DNA of 64,000 nucleotides, taken from the NCBI RefSeq assembly GCF_003675875.1, contig NZ_RCDI01000001.1, positions 744,001 to 808,000 on the forward strand, given 5' to 3'. The position numbers were made by a program, and so were the translations under genes. Under the pieces are notes generated by a model. It did not search any database. It saw nothing but the letters and a program-made list of their open reading frames with translations, and was not told where the DNA came from. This DNA comes from Halostella limicola (lineage in GTDB: Archaea; Halobacteriota; Halobacteria; Halobacteriales; Natronoarchaeaceae). Of this stretch, positions 61,625 to 64,000 are shown piece after piece (position 1 is the first letter of the stretch; each line of letters opens with the position of its first letter).

Positions 61625-62554
61625 ATGAGCTTCGAGGACATGGACGTGGACACGATCTGGATGGACGGCGAGTTCGTCGACTGGGACGACGCCCAGATCC
61701 ACGTCCTGACCCACGGCCTGCACTACGGCACCGGCATCTTCGAGGGAGTCCGCTGTTACGACACCGAGCAGGGCCCCGCCGTCTTCCGCTGGGAGGAGCA
61801 CCTCGACCGCTTCTACAACTCGGCGAAGCCGTACGACATGGACATCGACTTCTCGCGGGAGGAGCTCACCGAGGCGACGCTGGAGCTCATCCGCCGGCAG
61901 GACCTCCAGTCCTGCTACATCCGCCCGCTGGCCTTCTACGGCTACAACAGCCTCGGCGTCAGCCCGAAGGACTGCCCGACCCGCGTCGCAATCGCCTGCT
62001 GGCCGTGGGGCACCTACCTCGGCGAGGAGGCGCTGGAAGAGGGCGTCGAGGTGATGGTCTCCTCGTGGCGCAAGCACGCCTCCAGCCAGATCCCCACGAA
62101 CGCGAAGACGACGGGGCTGTACGTCAACAGCATGCTCGCCGGCGAGGAGGCCCGCCGCAACGGCTACACCGAGGCCATCGTCCTGAACAAGGAGGGACAG
62201 GTCGCCGAGGGCCCCGGCGAGAACCTCTTTCTCGTCCGCGACGGCGAGCTGTACACGCCCGGCCTCTCCCAGAGCATCCTCGACGGCATCACCCGCGAGA
62301 GCGTCATCGAGGTCGCAGAGGACCTCGGCTACACCGTCCACGACGACGCCACCATCTCCCGCGGCGAGCTCCACACCGCCGACGAGCTGTTCTTCACCGG
62401 CACCGCCGCGGAGGTCACCCCCATCCGGCAGGTCGGCAACGTCGAGATCGGCTCCGGCACCCGCGGCCCGGTGACCGAGGAGATCCAGCAGCGCTTCTTC
62501 GACATCGTCGAGGGCCCCACCGAGGGGTACGAGGACTGGTTCACGTTCGTCTAA
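61625..62554 (+). CDS. ilvE: Branched-chain amino acid aminotransferase
   Basis: A 309-residue fold-type IV aminotransferase. It interconverts leucine, isoleucine and valine with their keto acids, using PLP bound to Lys161 (NAKTTGLYVNSML). Other motifs: HGLHYGTGIFEGVRCY, IVLNKEGQVAEGPGENLFLV, GITRESVIEVAEDLGY and ELFFTGTAAEVTPI. Start at the ATG at 61625; codons before it do not fit the family. Immediately after the stop lies a remarkable cluster of palindromes. Confidence 0.95.
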   Translation: MSFEDMDVDTIWMDGEFVDWDDAQIHVLTHGLHYGTGIFEGVRCYDTEQGPAVFRWEEHLDRFYNSAKPYDMDIDFSREELTEATLELIRRQDLQSCYIRPLAFYGYNSLGVSPKDCPTRVAIACWPWGTYLGEEALEEGVEVMVSSWRKHASSQIPTNAKTTGLYVNSMLAGEEARRNGYTEAIVLNKEGQVAEGPGENLFLVRDGELYTPGLSQSILDGITRESVIEVAEDLGYTVHDDATISRGELHTADELFFTGTAAEVTPIRQVGNVEIGSGTRGPVTEEIQQRFFDIVEGPTEGYEDWFTFV

Positions 62555-62573
62555 CGACCTTTGCGCTGTCGTT

Positions 62574-62864
62574 CGGAAATCGCAAAGCGATTTCCGCGAT
62601 CTTCAAAAGAGCGCTGTGCGCTCTTTTGGACCTCGCCGAGCTTCGCTCGGCTCAGTGACGAGACGGCGAAGCCGTCTCGAACCACGCGACGCGAACGGCC
62701 GGCCGCGGGCCGGCACGTTCGCGAGGCTCGGCAAAAGCTCGACCAAAATCACTGCGTCGTCTGCCCGCGGGCCGCCGGCCCGCTTGCACGGTCCGAGGCG
62801 CCTTTGCCGCCTCGCTACTCTCGTCGCAGCGCCGAGGACGCTGCGGTGGTCGCCTTCGGCGACC
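62574..62864. repeat. Array of nine palindromes between ilvE and carS
   Basis: Nine inverted repeats follow each other in 291 bp. Stems and loops: 62574-62596 (10 bp, AAA), 62604-62628 (11 bp, TGT), 62635-62651 (7 bp, TTC), 62659-62679 (9 bp, GAA), 62691-62722 (14 bp with one bulged A, GCG), 62767-62783 (7 bp, GCC), 62794-62814 (7 bp), 62825-62845 (7 bp), 62848-62864 (7 bp, TTC within a C-TTCG-G context). Seven have 3-nt loops. Stem sequences differ from one another. There is no gene, no repeat-spacer order and no tRNA shape. Confidence 0.85.
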
Positions 62865-62882
62865 CGAGGAGGAGCAAGGTCG

Positions 62883-63428
62883 TTACCAGGGCTCGTTCTT
62901 CAGTCCCAGCCAGTACGCGCCGACGTTGGTCGACACGTGCAGCAGGGGCGTGAGGACGAAGATGACGGCGAGCACGGGGAGCGTGAACGTGTCCATCGCC
63001 CAGCCGGGCGCGCCGAGGAAGGTCAGGACGAGCGCGCCGACAGCGAAGTCCAGCTGGTCGAGGCCGGGGAACGCCGCGCCGCGCTCGCGGCCGGTGCGGC
63101 GCTTGAGGAACGACGCGCCGATGTCGCCGAGCATCGCGCCGAGCGGCAGGGTGAGGACGGCCAAGGGCGGGAACGCGGGGAGGTCGACCCCGATGGCGCT
63201 CCCGACGTCGCCGGCGACCGCCGAGAGGACGAGCGCGAGCGCGGCACCGACGAGCGTCCCGACGGCGGTCCCGCGCCAGGTCTTGCCGTCGCCGAGGACC
63301 CGCCGGCCGCCCCAGGTCCGGCCGCCGTCGATGGGGCGGCCGCCGCCGGCCAGCACGGCGGCGTTGTTCGGCACGTAAGCGGGCAACATGACCCAGAACG
63401 CGAGGACGATGGCGTCGACTATCTCCAT
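62883..63428 (-). CDS. carS: CDP-archaeol synthase
   Basis: A 181-residue membrane enzyme that joins CTP to unsaturated archaetidic acid (2,3-di-O-geranylgeranylglyceryl phosphate) giving CDP-archaeol, the branch point for polar ether lipids. About five helices; family motifs are AYVPNNAAVLAGGGRPIDGG, GRRVLGDGKTWRGTAVG and LGAMLGDIGASFLKRRTG, with DQLDF further on. The ATG at 63428 begins the first helix directly; an upstream start at 63503 would add polar residues. It faces ilvE tail to tail across the palindrome array. Confidence 0.93.
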   Translation of the reverse strand: MEIVDAIVLAFWVMLPAYVPNNAAVLAGGGRPIDGGRTWGGRRVLGDGKTWRGTAVGTLVGAALALVLSAVAGDVGSAIGVDLPAFPPLAVLTLPLGAMLGDIGASFLKRRTGRERGAAFPGLDQLDFAVGALVLTFLGAPGWAMDTFTLPVLAVIFVLTPLLHVSTNVGAYWLGLKNEPW

Positions 63429-63543
63429 ACGCGCCGACAGAACTCCCCGGGTCTTAATCGTCCGTGGTTTCGTCGGCGACGCTGGGCGGTCGCCCTCGCT
63501 CACTTCCGTCGGGCGGTCGTCCCCGACGGCGCGATTTGTAATG

Positions 63544-63552
63544 GATTAAAAG
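63544..63552 (+). promoter_or_regulatory. TATA element of the proline dehydrogenase gene
   Basis: GATTAAAAG lies 23-31 nt before the ATG at 63575. Confidence 0.5.
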
Positions 63553-63574
63553 CCCCCCCGCCGAACGCCCGGAT

Positions 63575-64000
63575 ATGATCCCGCCGATCGCGAGCAAGTT
63601 CGTCGCGGGCGAGACGCCGGCGGCGGCGCTCGACCACGCGCGGCGACTGGACGACCGGAACGTGGGCACGATCCTGAACCTGCTGGGCGAGCACTACGAC
63701 GCTCCGGGGCCGGCCGCGGCGGACCGCGACGCCTACCTGGCGCTGCTCGACGACGTCGCCGAGGCGGACGGGGACGTCTGCATCTCGGTCAAGCCCTCCC
63801 AGATCGGCCTCGACGTCGGCGAGGAGACCTTTCGCGACAACCTGCAAGCGATCGTCGAACGGGCCGGCGAGCACGACTGCTTCGTCTGGGTCGACATGGA
63901 GGACCACACGACGACGGACGCGACGCTCGACGCGTACGAGGAGTTCGCCCGCGAGCAGCCGGGCTGTGTCGGCGTCTGCCTGCAGGCGAACCTGAAGCGG
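63575..64000 (+). CDS. putA: Proline dehydrogenase, N-terminal part (cut by window edge)
   Basis: The first 142 residues of a PRODH-domain protein: MIPPIASKFVAGETPAAALDHARRLDDRNVGTILNLLGEHY, CISVKPSQIGLDVGEETFRDNL, CFVWVDMEDHTTTDATLDAYEEF and GVCLQANLKR match the monofunctional proline dehydrogenase barrel, which oxidises proline to pyrroline-5-carboxylate with FAD. A TATA box about 25 nt upstream supports the ATG and a leaderless message. The C-terminal half lies outside the window. Confidence 0.9.
   Translation, partial: MIPPIASKFVAGETPAAALDHARRLDDRNVGTILNLLGEHYDAPGPAAADRDAYLALLDDVAEADGDVCISVKPSQIGLDVGEETFRDNLQAIVERAGEHDCFVWVDMEDHTTTDATLDAYEEFAREQPGCVGVCLQANLKR

Noticed and set aside
62574-62864. 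CRISPR array or tRNA cluster
   Set aside because: The stems differ in sequence, there is no repeat-spacer periodicity, and no cloverleaf with a TTCGA-type loop was found.
62561-63578. Long plus-strand frames across the palindrome array into carS
   Set aside because: They are shadows of carS and palindromic DNA, with Arg/Ala/Pro-rich non-haloarchaeal composition.

Overview
This window comes from a haloarchaeon (class Halobacteria; genus not determined). The evidence is high GC with strong G/C third positions, acidic proteins, many leaderless starts with a TATA-like box about 25-30 nt upstream, an A-type ATP synthase operon, archaeal release factor aRF1, archaeal wyosine synthase, CarS and GGPP synthase for ether lipids, haloarchaeal RPA3 and bacterio-opsin-activator (bat)-type regulators. 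I saw no rRNA, tRNA or CRISPR array.

Layout. 1-6604: end of a cell-surface polysaccharide locus (PL14-like secreted protein, large multi-pass membrane protein, Wzx-like flippase, Tat-exported Ig-like protein, FemAB/GNAT-like transferase) that looks less GC-biased than what follows. 6909-14826: histidine utilisation: a YjiH-type permease, a bat-type regulator and the overlapping operon hutUGIH, which takes histidine to glutamate. 14893-24179: small conserved haloarchaeal proteins, a flavin-dependent LLM oxidoreductase, a zinc alcohol dehydrogenase, rpa3-rpap3, an SDR, a Tfx-type regulator and a TRAM protein. 24235-28954: a COG2108 radical SAM enzyme, a DUF373 membrane protein, GGPP synthase and a GlpA-like oxidoreductase. 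28951-37035: a response-regulator pair, a Gln/Gly/Arg/His low-complexity protein, an APH-like kinase, etfBA and a membrane-anchored winged-helix protein. 37222-39709: secreted protein, type IV pilin-like protein and methyltransferase.

39830-49614 holds the A-ATP synthase genes atpH-I-K-E-C-F-A-B and, after an inserted pseudo-receiver gene, atpD. 49654-56758 carries two paralogous winged-helix regulators, prf1, a MinD-like ATPase with a long acidic tail (MinD4-like), a 36-aa membrane protein and argS. 56899-64000 carries a cold-shock protein, taw1, a P19-like protein, rbkR-ribB with a palindromic operator, ilvE, carS and the start of a proline dehydrogenase.

The most unusual structure is a set of perfect palindromes, most with 3-nt loops. 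One intergenic stretch (62574-62864) packs nine in a row. Similar palindromes lie inside coding segments of hutI, hutH and argS that look like in-frame insertions; the hutH and argS segments share a 24-bp core with one mismatch. There are also two related MITE-like palindromes next to stop codons, and two genes whose 3' ends carry short direct duplications.
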